Shown piece after piece: positions 1 to 13,900 of a stretch of DNA of 64,000 nt. Positions within the stretch are counted from its first letter, which is position 1; each line of letters starts with the position of its first letter. Location: positions 37,140,590 to 37,204,589 of the forward strand of contig CM055822.1 in the NCBI GenBank assembly GCA_029582265.1, in the 5' to 3' direction. The translations under genes were made by a program, and so were the position numbers. Source of the DNA: Zoroaster sp. YZ-2022. Lineage: Eukaryota > Echinodermata > Asteroidea > Forcipulatida > Zoroasteridae. The notes below the pieces were generated by a model. The model had not been told where the DNA came from. It made no database searches and worked only from the letters and a program-made list of their open reading frames with translations.

Positions 1-1881
1 TGATCTATCGAATGAGGCACGACAACGTTCACAGGTCACTGTTGGGGGCGCTGTTCACATTTTTTGTTAATTTTTCCTAATTTTTCGTCTTTTTCCCATA
101 ACTTCCTTAATTGTATCCGTTGGCCATCAAATTAAATTTTGAACAAATGTTGTCTTCAGTACAAGCAACAATGTGACGTCACTTAGGGTGTAGCAACATT
201 TTAGATCATTTTATTTTAAACAACGAGCTTGGTTACGAGTTTTGCTCCCCTGGCCCGGCCTGACGTCATGGGATAGGCGTTTCCACGCAAAACTAGTTCC
301 TATAGAACTAGACGCAATCTTAAACTAGAACACAGGCGAATCATCTGTGTGGCGAACAGTGGGCGTGTTCAGTTCAGTGTTCAGTAAATAGTTCTCTCAC
401 ACGCTTGGTAAGTCTCCCAGACTTCTTTTTGAGACCTTAGGTCAGTTTGTGGAATAATACATCACGAATGGGCAAAATGCATTGTTTGAGTACTATGCCG
501 TGGGACTAGGTTTAGTTCACGAGTGGCACACTTCGTGTAGGTGCCGTTTTAGCTTGTGTGCTCAACTGTAGCGATGAATAGCTTATTTTCAATCCGTTTC
601 CATATTTGTTCATTACTCAGTTGTGGTTACGGCTGAGTCTCTTCGCCCTCTCCTCGGCCGTGTCAAACGTGGGTGCCATCTCGACCAACGCGATTGAACC
701 TCCGTCCTCAGACTCCAAAAACTAATTTATCATGCATCACACGTAGGCCTGTACTACAGCCACATCATCATACACACTATGTTGGGTTGTTCTTGTAATA
801 AAACATAGAGAAAGGAATTGGTTTGCATGATATTATTAAACAGATCTGATTTAAAATCCCACCAAGGTTGACATTTTAATTATAAATGTTTTCAGTCCCA
901 TAGTTGGGTTTCTTTGGAAGGCTTTGAGGGGCTACAATTAACAAAATATATTAAAATTTGGCATAACATTTTTTTTAAATAAATGTTTTCCTATACCATG
1001 GATGATGCAGTTTTGCCATAATTTTGCACCCCGAATTAAAACGCACAACAAATATTTAAACAAAGAAATAATTAATACAAATTATTAGGCTGTAGGCCGT
1101 ACTATAACTACAATGAAATATAAACAACAATGTGCCTTGTTTGATACCCTTTTCGATTGAATGAAAATGACTGATTCTGATCATATCAGTGGCCACAGTG
1201 AGTGGTAGCATACTGGATAAGTCAATCTTAAACATGTTTACTTTACAGGACAGCTAAATAATAGGTGTCTCTTGCAATCTGCAGTACACTTTGGGCCTAT
1301 AATTGATTTTCCCCCTTTTTTTTATACGTTTCACGGCCAATTTCAAAATTTCATTTTTGTTAAAGAACATTCAAATTCACGCCGTTTTTTCTGATCCGAT
1401 CAAATTAGGGTTTGTTATTTGAGGTTAATTTCAAATTAATAATGAATGCCGAAAAACGAAAGAAAACTAAATAAACGCAGTTGTGAATGACAGGAGCGAG
1501 ATAATGACTGCTTGAAAATAATATGATCAGATCAGTAAAAAAGCTGTGAATTTTAATGTTATTAAACGAAAAAGAACAAAACAGTTTTGAAATTGGCCGG
1601 TATAATCTATAGTAGCTTTCATATCTGGTAAAGGTCTCCGTGGCTTAGTCGTTTTTGGGCGTTCTTGGTTGCCGTGTGCGCCGATAACGAAACTGCAGCT
1701 ATATGGTAATGCTGGGTTTCTGTAAACAAATTGTTATGGCTATAGCGGAGTCAATGCACATGATCCTTATGGGCGTGCAGGCGCCCTCGTTATACGGCCA
1801 TGAAATAAAGGGTAAATGTGGCTTCAAAGATGTGATTTCTAACGATATTGATTAAATGATGCAATGTATTTGAATCCTCAG
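1..1881. other. Left edge: intron or flank of gene A
   Basis: No exon of the CAP family was found on either strand. The paralogue exon ending CGHYTQ should lie before 1882 but is absent, so it must be left of the window if the gene is complete. The stretch holds the fold-back element at 1334-1599. A lone donor-like cttggtaagtct occurs at about 404-415. Confidence 0.6.
1334..1599. repeat. Fold-back (inverted-repeat) element, family F
   Basis: Left end cggccaatttcaaaattt is mirrored by aaattggccg at the right. The imperfect match extends about 40 bp inward and the element is about 266 bp long. A second, one-armed copy lies at 27946-28080 and shares the internal cggcattcat and gcagtcatta motifs. 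It has no coding capacity and is probably a non-autonomous DNA element. Confidence 0.7.
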
Positions 1882-1988
1882 GTTGTATGGGCTAAAAGCT
1901 ATGCGGTCGGGTGTGCTATGTCGTTCTGCCCAATTTCTACAGTGAAAACAAATAACGTCTGGATTGTAGGATGTCACTACGGTGTGGC
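1882..1988 (+). CDS. Gene A exon: end of CAP domain
   Basis: Acceptor ...cctcag precedes VVWAKSYAVGCAMSFC and the exon ends at a gtaagtc donor (phase 0 in, phase 2 out). It corresponds to the second half of the CRISP-type CAP signature, with conserved Cys in GC and CHY. The usual CNYGP motif reads CHYGV here, so the proline kept in genes B and C is replaced by valine. It is 107 nt against 110 nt in the paralogues, one codon shorter. It is the first exon of gene A in the window. Confidence 0.88.
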
Positions 1989-4900
1989 GTAAGTCAATCA
2001 TACAATGTACTTTGCTCTAAACTTCAGGGTCATATAAAGCCATCAACCCAGGCCTAGTCTCCATGTTGGAGAATATTGTCAGGCTTAAAATCCATTGCAT
2101 GGAGTAGCCTATAACACGTAATCCATAATTATAACAAAAATACGCGTTCACCAGGTATGCTGTCATGCGCAACAACACAATCAAGCATACGGGCTGATCT
2201 CCACGTTTCCTCTTCAAACAAAATCTGAAAAACGAGTAAATATGGTCCAGTTTTGACATTAAGTGTGTGTGTTCGTGATTGCGTGCATCCAATTTTTGAC
2301 CACACCAGCCCTAAGAAGAGCTATAGCGATATACAATAGCGGCGATGTTGATTTAATGACACCGTTTGGGGAAAATAACAACAAGTAAACCCTGTTCTTA
2401 CCAACTCTCAATAACTGTTCGAAAATATACAATTAGATATTTAATACAATACAATATAATACAATGAAGGCATTTATATAGCGCTCTTACACAAACGGTA
2501 TCACAGCGCTTTACAGTGAGATGCAAGTACAATTTAAAAATACACAGTGCCTAAAATAAATGAGTCTTGAGAGATATTTTAAATTGACTCAATGAAGAAG
2601 CATGACAGATACCAGATGGTAGTTCATTCCAAATGCTGGGTGCAGCAGTATAGAAACCCTTGTTAGCCGCAGTTAAATGTGTAGTTGACTTTTTGAAGAT
2701 CCGGGAATCAGAATTTGAACGGAGTCCACTGTGGTTAGGTTGGTATGGTGTAATAAGCTCACAGAGATAGGATGGCGCTGAGTCAGTAACACATTTATAG
2801 GCAATAGTCAATGTTTTGAAATCAATCCGGTCTTGAACGGGAAGCCAGTGAAGCTGTCGTAGGAGAGGTACTATGTTTTCACATATTCCTATAGAGAATC
2901 ATGTCCATAGAATCATGAGAATAGTACCCACTTAAAATTAATGTTGCGCGCATAGAAAGCTTGTGGTAGTTTTCTTCAGACTTGTGCACGAAAATTCAAC
3001 TGATAAATTGGGGAAGGCCATTTTTTCAGTACAATTTATTTGTACTAGTCTTAAGAGTATTTAGCATGCGCATCCTCTGTGTAACCGTATGATGAAGTTT
3101 AAGGGTTCTTTCGAGCCGCCTTCTCTCAGTGACATGAGTAGGTCTATAATCCTGATCACGAAAAGATGACAATTAAACTGACACGTCCTGCTCTGAACAG
3201 TTTTCATGACCAGAGGTAAATACTAGATTTATTTACGTGTTGCTCATCTGTGGTCTTATTTTAGCGGGAACTATGCTGGAGTTAGGCCATACCTGACCGG
3301 GACTCCATGCACGCAATGCGAATCAGGGGTTGGTCAGTGCTACGGTAACCAATGTCGTAAGTATAACAAATAACCCAGAGTTATCGTAAGTACACAGACA
3401 TTGAGTGCCTCAGAGTAAAATGAGAAGAATTATATTTGTGGTATAATCTGAACTGAACCCTTTCATGAGGCAGTTCACGTGACAACGAACACTAGATAAT
3501 TTGTTCACTTAATAATCGTCCATTCCAGGATTTTTCCTCACTTGATTATATTACAATAATTTTAAATGGAACCGGAGACTTTTTTGGCCAACAAAACAAA
3601 AACAGGTTTTTGAGTGTCATTTTATTGAAACGTTTGTTTACCAGATAGAATCTTTCACCCTGGAGCTATACCCCGTTTTAGGATCAATAATATTCGAAAC
3701 AAGTGAGGAAGAGGTTGATCTGACGGTGTAATAGTTTACTATTGATCTCAAAAGCAAACTGAGCAGATGACATGTGTTGTGATTTATTATTACTATTATT
3801 ATAGGACGTACACTGTAAACAATTTCTATATTTTTACAGAGAACATTTCACAGAAAGAGTATGTTTTTTATTTCCACAACACTTTAAATGTAAAAATTTC
3901 ATTTTTCTTGGATTTCAAATAACAAATTGCCTGTATTTTTAACATATGGATGTAAAATTATTTTACAGATTTTTGTAAACTATAAAAGCAAATTGGGGCA
4001 TTATCTTAAAAAAAAAAACATCTGTATTTTTACATCAAAGTGTCTGGCGATGCTGCTGCCATCAATTTTGATGTAAATTTACCAAAACAAATTTACAGTG
4101 TGTGTGTGGGGGGGGGGGCAGGGTTGTTTCCACAAATCAGAGGGAAAAGGGGTTGAAATTGTTCTCCGAAGCTAACAATCTCTAACATTCCTCAACGTGG
4201 GGTGGAGGTGGCAGCTGTTTCCCCCCTAAGTCCGGGTGTCCAATTTTGTACAAGGTATGAAAAAGGGAGGTGGGGCGTGGGACATTTCGATTAGTGATAT
4301 TTGCTAACACTACCCCCTTTACAGGGGTGGAGATCCTCTGTTCAACCAAGGGCCATTTTTCGTTTTCCTTCTAAAAGTAATGACGAGCCGCATGGAATAT
4401 TTGTTTACTCATTGTTACGGCTCAAATGTCGCACACATAAATATATTTCGGGCCACATTTAAACCCAGAACACAGACAGCAGATTGGCCCCCTGCCATAC
4501 ATAGTTGTTCATTCAGTTTTTGACTGTTCATTGGATTTGTTTTGGTTTCGTTTCACAGGGTTATGTTCAACACACACCGAGGAGTGCGGTAAGGTTGATT
4601 TACACAATTTAATTCATATCTCACCATTTACCGATTTTTGCTAGATTTGCGTAACAAAACGCTACACAGAAATTCACATTTTACTGATCAAAAAGAATAA
4701 TTCGGTCATCAAAATTTACAATTTACTTAACACAATTCATGATTAGCAATTCAAAGTAAAACATAACATTCACACAAAGTTATTTCTGGCCAGAAATGTT
4801 GCTGAATTTTTTAACTATACATTTACGAACATTAGTGCATGGAATTTAATGTATTGACTATCCTGCATCAGAATACTTTGATTAAGCTAGCTTCATTGTA

Positions 4901-7900
4901 AACAGTTTGTGCTCAGGCCTGTAAGAACTGTGGAACACTGAACATCGATACATGCACATGTCGTTGCCGAGCAGGTTTTCATGGTACTGACTGCAGTGGT
5001 AAGTGTATTTAGTTCATATTATAATAACAATTAGATGGTTCCTCACGATAAATTTAAACACGAAATGCCTATCCACACTGATACAGACCACTAATAGCGG
5101 GCGCTATTCATACACGTCCACGAACCTGATTTATATTGTAGTGTATACGCATATTAACTGGCAATTAAGGCAATAGTGCATATTATGCGCCCAGAAGGAC
5201 TGTGAGTTACCCCAAAAGACACTATTTCCCGACCGACATAGTGCCCCTTTGTTTCTGATAAGAACCGTTTTGATGTTCTGTAGATTTAGGTTGCTCTATA
5301 GTCGTCTAAACATATCAAATTTGTATACGTCACTTAATTGTTTCGACAGTCTAGCACTTTATGTATGTTTATACGTAATAAACTGTTATTCTAAATCAAT
5401 AACCTTTAATTCCAAATATGCAGTTAAATAATGTTTTCCATTTAGGGTATAACGACATCAAACATGATATCACCCCAAAGGGGTTGGAGAATATGGAAAA
5501 CATAAAACTAAGAACTAATAGATATCTATTTTCTAATAGATATTTATTTGATTGAGTCAACAGCAAAAGAAGAAAAACACTATCAACTTGTTTGAGACGT
5601 AATGATGGGACACATGATGCCAGCACTTATTGACAACACGATGCATAAAGTCAAATAAGTGACAGACAAATACTGTACTGCTCTCACTAGCAGTCACCGT
5701 AGACATGTTTATTTTGGATGAGAGTTCAACAGCACTGAATATCCAAACTAAAATCAGGGTTACTCTTCAAAAGGAGTCCAGCAACTTTGTTTAAAATGAC
5801 TCCCTTTTTGAGCGTCAGTGACTCTCTTAAAGAGTAACCAGTGACCTTCTTAAAGAGTCACATGACTTTTCTATGACTCTCTTTGAAGTGTGATAACTTA
5901 TGACTTATATGAGTAACTCTTATGACTCTCACGAACGAGTCATGATGACTCCAGTAACTGTTTAAATTGATTCTCTTTCGGGTCGAGGCAATTGGGACAT
6001 ATAGAGTCATGTGGATTCTCCTTCGGAATCGTAGCAGCTTGATTACTAACCCATTATAAATGCAGTTTGATGTACAAATCTACTGTTACTGTAAATGCCC
6101 CTGCTGAACTCCTCTGATATGTCAACACAAGTATAAATATGGACCTGATATAAATGCAAAATATATGTACCTTTTACTTGAAGAGTTTTCTTTAATTAAA
6201 AATCCAAGTGCACAGATTTATAGGAACAATTAACCTTTTTGTTGAAAAATAAGAGATCAAATTTACCACAAAAAGTCTATGGTGCACTTGCAGATTTTAT
6301 GCTATGGTCCCACAGGAATATTTCGATCTTTCTGTCGAAATATATTTCGATTCCTGTTTTTTTTGTTTTTTTTATAATTTCGTCAAAATCTCGTATAAAT
6401 ATCGACAAAATATCTGTTTTCCGTGAGGAAATTTTAATTTTTGTATTTTCTCGACAATTTCGATTCATTTTCGATTTTATTTCGACGACTTTCGACTGTT
6501 TAGATAATTTCGACTGGCATTTCGACAAAATTCGACTGTTTAGATTGATTTCGATTTTTTTTCGAATAATTTTCGATTGTTTTAAAAAAAATTGACAAAT
6601 GTTCCGATTTATTTCGACTGTAACGATTGTTTAGACTATTTAGAGAGTTCAGATTTATTTCGACTGGTTTTCGAACTTTTAGACTGTTAAGACTATTTCG
6701 ATTTCATTTTCGATAGTTTCGATAAAATGTCGACAAAATTTCGAGAAATGTGATCGAAACTTTATCGAAAAATATTGGTCAGGTTTAATATTTTTCGATT
6801 AATTTTTTTTTTTCGACAAATCTCTACAAATATCGACAAATATCGACAGTTTCGATTTTTGTAGACTCTTTAAACTATTTCGATTTTCGAGAAAATTTTG
6901 TAAAAAATCTAAAATCTTGACGAAACACGATCTAGAGAGTCGAAATCTCTGTGGGACCATAGCATAACGAATAAATACCTGTGCAGTTCAACAGTTCTAT
7001 ATTTAGCAAGCATAATATAACAGTTCATCACTAGTATAATTCTGTATGATACACTTGCAGATTTAACGAATAAATACCTGTGCAGTTCAACAGTTCTATA
7101 TTTAGCAAGCATAATATAACAGTTCATCACTAGTATAATTCTGTATGATGCACTTGCAGATTTAACGAATAAATACCTGTGCAGTTCAACAGTTCTATAT
7201 TTAGCAAGCATAATATAACAGTTCATCACTAGTATAATTCTGTATGATGAACTTGCAGATTTAGCAATTCAATAACAGTTCTAACACTGCTATAATTCTA
7301 TAGTGAACTTACATCATGACATGAACAACGACATGACTCCACACCTATTTACAATACAAGCAAAACCCAACATTGCATACTGTATAACAACGCACCTTGG
7401 AAGTCTGGGTAACGTGGTAACGCCACCACGACTCTGTGAGTGGAGACAAGTTAACTGAACACTAATCACTTACTCTTCGTGTGAGTAAGGAGCGATTTAC
7501 CCCATTGGAAGATTCATTTGACTCTAGTTTGGATACCAGTGAGGTCACTTCTTGAGGTTGGTGATTTCAAATCGCTTTCATCGGTAATTTATGATAATGA
7601 TGTGAAGTGCAGAATGTAAATACTGCACACATAAACTATGCACATTGTTGCCTCCCATGAAATCTATGAAACTGCTAAAGCCACTGGTATTAAAAATCAA
7701 TGACATTGGCAAGACGGGGGACTTTAAATATTAGTGATTTGTTTAAAAGGACAATTTCAGAAGCGACATGGCATGGAATCGGAGTGCTACACTGTAGGTT
7801 TAGATGAACTTAGTGAGTGAAATTAATACCCCACATCATAAGGCTATATTCCGTTGCTGTTTCATAAGTTAGCAAAGAATTTTCAGTCACTGTGGCAATC

Positions 7901-10900
7901 CTAAGCTAGGGCGCCGATTCCATGCCCTGTTGAAAGTCTGCTCTTGTCCCTTTTGTTCAAATTTTTATCATCAGACAACAAAATGCCGATGGTCCAGTCA
8001 ATATGAACAGCAGTCCATCACTAACGTTATTATTGTAATGTTTGATCTTCATAACATCACAGATATATGTGAAAACACAAGTGATAACTGCCTTTACAAT
8101 TGGGGCTATCCATGGTGTGACGAAGAACATCCATACGTGCTGAGAAAGTGTCCTGCTTTGTGTAACTTGTGCGATGGTAAGTGCAATAATAAGTCCGGAC
8201 TTGGCCATGTATCTATGTGCACATTGTAGCTCTCTATTGGTGAAATTACACCTGGGGTCTTGATTGATAGCCACTTTGGCGCCAAGTGAGTGTTATGCGT
8301 ACACTTTCTATGCGATGTTATGCTACTACGCATGTGTTTACCTTTGGCCAGCCAATCATTGCTAATGATGTTCCGTGAGCTTACATATCAGGGACCATTA
8401 GAAATCCATGCGCGTATGGGATACGTATGCAGCTGTGGATTACGTCATCAATGTGGATTACGTCATCAATTTGTTCAGTCAATCGTTCAGTCACTTGCAT
8501 CGCGCAGCCGCACCGTACGTGAAAATGGTGAGTTCGCGTATGATTTTCTCTGATATATAACAACTAAAATAACTATCAAAATAACTCGTATTTTTCCCAA
8601 GACTTTCAGTAAAATGTGTAGTTACTTATGTTTAATACTAAACAGAGAATTTATAGCGGTGAGTCGGAAGTTTATAATACATTTCTCGAATGTAATTTAA
8701 CACATGCAGGGCAATCGAAAGCATCGCGAATGTATAGAATTTCCCGGTGCATGCTATTCGTGACTTACCACGGGCTTAATGGCTTTGATTTTATTCAGCT
8801 TATGCATCGCTTGCGGAACGTCGCAGATAAAACGCGTACGGCAGAAAATGGCCTTTCGCATGCTGTGGCGCATGCGCGTACACACCACGAATGTGCACAA
8901 TCTAATCCTCATTAGCAACGTATCTCGCTCGATATACGGAAGCGCCGCGTGACGTCATATACGTATACGTATCCCGTACGCGCATGGATTTCTAATGGTC
9001 CCTATTAACTGCAGAATACGCCAAACGCAACGCACTAGCGCTGCGCTATCGATCAACAGTGAGCTAACAATATGAGCCCTCAGATCATCAACTTATGTAC
9101 AGTGCGAATATTCAATTTCCCTGCTAAACCTGTCAACACTACAAAATCGCATACGCTTATTTTTGCGTCTGTAAACAAAGGGAAAGTAAGGTATTTGGAA
9201 AGAGGTGGATGAGAGGGTAGACTTTCCGGTATGTAGGCTTATTTAAAATAATTAAAGTGACGGCAAAGTGGTACTTGTGAGTCACATATGTGTGTGTGTA
9301 AATGAACCGTAAAATGGTGTCGCGAAATGCTTGTAATTCTGAGAAAAAAGTGCATTTAACCGTTAGAGGGCTACGACATGCACGAAGCCCATCAACTGGC
9401 AAAGTTCGACCGACTTCAACCAACACGTGGATACTTAACCTGCATAACCCTGGAAAGCTTTTCCATGATAAATATCTAGTAGCAGGTGTCAGTTCAGTGT
9501 AATTGATTCGGTTAATCAATGACTGGTCAGAAATATTTGTGTTCAGTTCGGGCGAATACATTATTACCCCCTGGTCACTGGGCCAATATAATTTATGTAA
9601 TCTTTCAGTAAGCTTCTAGAAAAGTATACAGCTCCAGCAACTGTACAACTTTTGAGACTTTTCAAAACACAATATCAACCTGAACCTTGGATGGAGAGAA
9701 GCAATTCCCGGTATGTGTGTTGGTTAAGAACGCAAGCAAACACGGTCTCGGCCATCATAGCAGAAGTCCGATGTACTATGCCACTCGAGCAAGGCACCCT
9801 TCACACAAATTTGTGAAAAATAGATCTGTTCTGTCTTATTCAGCTTTAGGAAATGAGCATTTAAAGAAGACTGATGACAATAATATTAAGAATGACAGCC
9901 AATGACACCCCCCCCCCCCTTTTTTTAAATGTTTATTTAAGATTTTCTATTTTTGTCTCATTCCTTAAAGTGACCATTGTGCATGTGGCGGACTTTTGGC
10001 TCGCTGCCAATGAAACGTTTAATAATTATGTTTAACTTGTTATAGGGGAAACACATTTTTTATTGTTATGGCCACCGATTCCCACAGCGATATAGTTTGC
10101 AATTACCGCGCGCTCCACACTTTTCTAGATGTAACAAAGAACACAAACAAGATTACACTTGATATTTGTAACAACAACAATTATTCAAGTGGTTTAATTA
10201 ACACGGTGTAATCAAGTTTACACGATTATTACAGAGTTTGAATCAAGCTTAACACAATGATCGTCAATAATACAAAGTACTTATTATTAAACTTGGATTA
10301 CACCTTCAAGTGGTTTACACCTCCCAACGGCAGTCCTCTCTTTTCTGGTCGGTGATTTTTTTAAGCACTCAGAGGCTGTCTATTCTTGACTAGCTTGGTG
10401 ACTTCAATTGACGATTATACGGTGATTTCCAAACATACACTGGAATCACTAAAACTGTCCAGTTCACAAACTCCAATGCTAGAGTCTCTTCTTGGACTTC
10501 TTTCTAACTGTATCATTCACAGATGAACTTGAAATAAATAACTCGCCATAAAGCTCACGGTTCGCAGGAAAATCCACTTTTTCGGACGCACTTTTTCTTA
10601 ACACTATAGTCTGCTAGTGATTTGGTGAAGAACAACACACCTTCTCCATAAATCTTCCACACTCAGTACAATCATCTACTAATGATCAAGTTCAATCGGC
10701 TGTTCTACGGCTATAGCCTACCGAAGGTGTTCCACTTTTATAACGTGTATAATGTGGGATTTTTTTTCCACAGATCGTCAAGATCCGAATTTCGTATGTG
10801 GTATGTACAAAATATAAATGATTTTCATTAATAACACCATGATTCATTATTAATGAGGCTATGAAATGCAATTTTATGTAAGTAAATATATATACCAAAT

Positions 10901-13900
10901 ATCCATGTTTCTGAGCAGTTTAAACAATTAGGGATCTATTTTTGATATTTTAGTGACGATTGAGTTATTTTTTGTTTATTAATTCTCATGCTTATTGTTA
11001 TCACACCATGGATACGCTGTTTTGTGAAATCATAACAGGAACTCATTTTCACAGCAGCACAGTAATTAGTGCTCAAAATTTAAACTCCAAAATATGCCCA
11101 AGAAAGCAGTGGTTTATCTCAACAGTTTACTTAACGTTCACCAGACACTCTGGGACTAACACAACACACACAATTAAGAGAAATTACTTGCGAAAAAGAG
11201 GGGCCCTTAGCAAATATCAAGAATGTTCCTTGTTCCATTTTTGAGAGGTTATTTCATAAGAAAACTAAACAATAAGTGTAATTACACTGTAAACAATTAC
11301 CGTAATTTCACGGTGAAAGTGGGTAAATTTCTACAATGAATTACTGTAATCAGCCCTTCTCATTATTTTACGGCCGAAACCCGTATTACGGCCGATCCCA
11401 TTACACTGTGGGATATATAACCAATTCGTAAATGATCTGACCTTAAATCGAGACAAAAGGTGCGCATATAATTTTTTTTCCACACAATATGTTACCGTAG
11501 GTTTAGACTGTATGCTGTACAGTATCCTTACGGCATAACCTCACTCAAAGAGTGGCCTTATTTTGAGAAATGATTTTAACAATATTTATGTTGGACTTTC
11601 CCTTTAACGGTTACAAGTGGTACAATCCGAACATGCCAATTCATCAACAAATCGGCTTATTATGAAGCGGCTCAGTTTTTGTTTTTACTGAAATTGGCCA
11701 CTATTTGATAATTAATTAACAAATCACAACTTCTCATTTGTTTGTGACATTTATTAATTGATATTGATTCGTATTTCTATATTCATTGATCCCCAGCAAC
11801 CGATGCCCCGGTAACTAATCCCCCAGCAACCGATGCCCCAGTAACTAACCCCCCAGCAACCGATGCCCCAGTAACTAATCCCCCAGCAACCGATACCCCG
11901 GTATCAGTTGCCCCATCAACCAACACTCCCATAACCAATCTCCCAGGAACCGATGCCCCGGTAACTAATCCCCCAGCATCCGGTCCTATAACTACAACTG
12001 CGGCACCCACCACTAATTGCCCATCTGTTCTCTGCTTACACGGCGGGACTTTCGACAAATTTACCTGCAAGTGTACATGTACATCGGAATACCAGGGCGA
12101 CAAGTGCCAACGTAAGTTACACTGATGTATATTTGTTTTCATATTGGACATTATCGTCACGATCAAAAAGGCATGGAATCTGTGTGCTAGTTTTAGATTA
12201 ACTCAGCGACTGAAAATAATACCCCACATGATAATGTCATATAACCGTTGCTTCTGCATAAATGAGCCAGTAAGTTTCAGTCATTATGACACCGATCCCA
12301 CGCCCTGTTGAAAGTTTGGTCTGATTGTGAAGATATTGACTCTTGAACCTTCCATACTGATTTACAGGGAAATGCCACATGCTAAAGGAGTAGCGCCCTC
12401 ATTGTTGCTTGATTATCATGTCTTGTTCCATCTAGCAGCTGGTCTGTTTACCAGAATGATATTTGAATCAGATAAAATCTGACTCAAGTTCCTGTGATTT
12501 TAATTTGCACCGATGCAAGGTGAGAATTGGTGTAATATCTTAATTATTTTTGTTGTGGATATGCCTGGTACGAAATAGTAATTGAGTTAACACGAATATT
12601 CGGTAAGTTTGCATTGACTGATCTTAAGCCGATCAGAGGTCAGTATGTTCTGACCTTCCTTAACACAGTGATATCGAAGGTAATGTGTGCTTTCGGGGGA
12701 ATTATTCCTAAGAACATAAATAATCACGAAGGCGTTTGTAGGTCATTGCGTACTGACCCTCGTTAAAATAATGATTGAAAAGGTAAGAGGTCAATACATT
12801 CAGAACTTTATTCACCGGAATAATTGTGCTCTGAACTAATGAGAATGATCCTGAAGCTGGTAGGAGGTCAGTGTGTTTCAGCCTTATTTAAACAGTGATT
12901 TCAAAGGCACGTCAGAGGCCAACATGTTCAAAAATCATTCTGAGCACGGTCGGTGTTCAGTGTGTTGTGAACCTTATTAGAACAGTTACCTGAAAGTCAG
13001 AGGTTTATGACCTTCAAGAGAATAATTCTGAAGAATATTTTGCTTAGACCTTCAAGAAAATGATCTTCAAAAATGTATAAATGAAAGTCAATATTACCCT
13101 GGCCTTTTTTCCGCGACGACGGTCAGACGTCAGTGGTCTATGATCTTTATACCTTTTAAATGGTCAGAGAGTGCATGCACTGACCCATAATTATGCCTTA
13201 ATAACATTTATTATCCTTGCTATGTATAATATCGTTAACAATGGATACGCAAAACAATCAACTTCCCTTACAGATGAGCGCAAGCAAGCACGAAATGGTG
13301 TTGTAGTGACGCTCTTGACTAATAATACGAATGTAAGTTCTTACACCTAATTTTATACTTTAGATTAAAGCCGCATCCGGATTGTAGCACCCCCACTATG
13401 CTGGGTGGTTAGTTCATATGTCATGTAGGCGCTATTTGAATGGGTATCCAACTTGAACACAAAGTAAACCTTAATATTTGCTAAAATAGTATTGCATGTC
13501 CAAGACCAAGAGCGAGACCCACTGGTCTCAGACCAAGACCAAGAGTGTTGTCTGAGACTGATCAAGATTTATTAGGCCATAAATATGTGCTGAAAAAGCT
13601 TGTGTTATAAAGAAACTTTTCGAATTTCAACCCGACCCAAAATAATTGACTTTCCAAAATAATTATATTTATGGAAGGAAAAGTAATTTAATTTCATTAA
13701 TTCGTTGTGTGTTAGTGCCTAGTGGAACTGTACTTTTTTTTACGTATATCGGTAACGATTAGGATGAATAATAATTTATGGTGCACAAAGAAAATCAATG
13801 CAAAGCTTACATTTTAAAACAAGCTTTTGCTTGGTCTTCATTTTTGAGACCAACAGATATTAAGAGACATTGGTCCAAGACTAGACGAGACCGAGACCAT

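Noticed and set aside
404..415. Good-looking splice donor cttggtaagtct as end of a 5' exon
   Set aside because: No open frame or paralogue exon leads into it, and gene A needs a phase-0 CAP exon that is not here.
4915..4998. Gene A EGF exon starting at the gctcag acceptor
   Set aside because: This start would put taa in frame. The acceptor nine bases earlier in phase matches genes B and C.
8290..8915. Two plus-strand frames of about 90 residues
   Set aside because: They overlap the 612-bp inverted-repeat element and show no domain or codon signal.
11285..11410. Second copy of the cactgtaaa inverted-repeat element
   Set aside because: Both ends read attacactgt in the same direction, so it is not an inverted repeat. 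Relation to 3811-4100 is unproven.
11783..12166. 127-residue minus-strand frame rich in Val, Gly and Ala
   Set aside because: Antisense shadow of the gene A stalk exon, whose plus frame has splice sites and EGF cysteines.
12600..13180. Nuclear-receptor response element cluster
   Set aside because: The AGGTCA-like words come from a decayed tandem repeat in an intron; no independent support.
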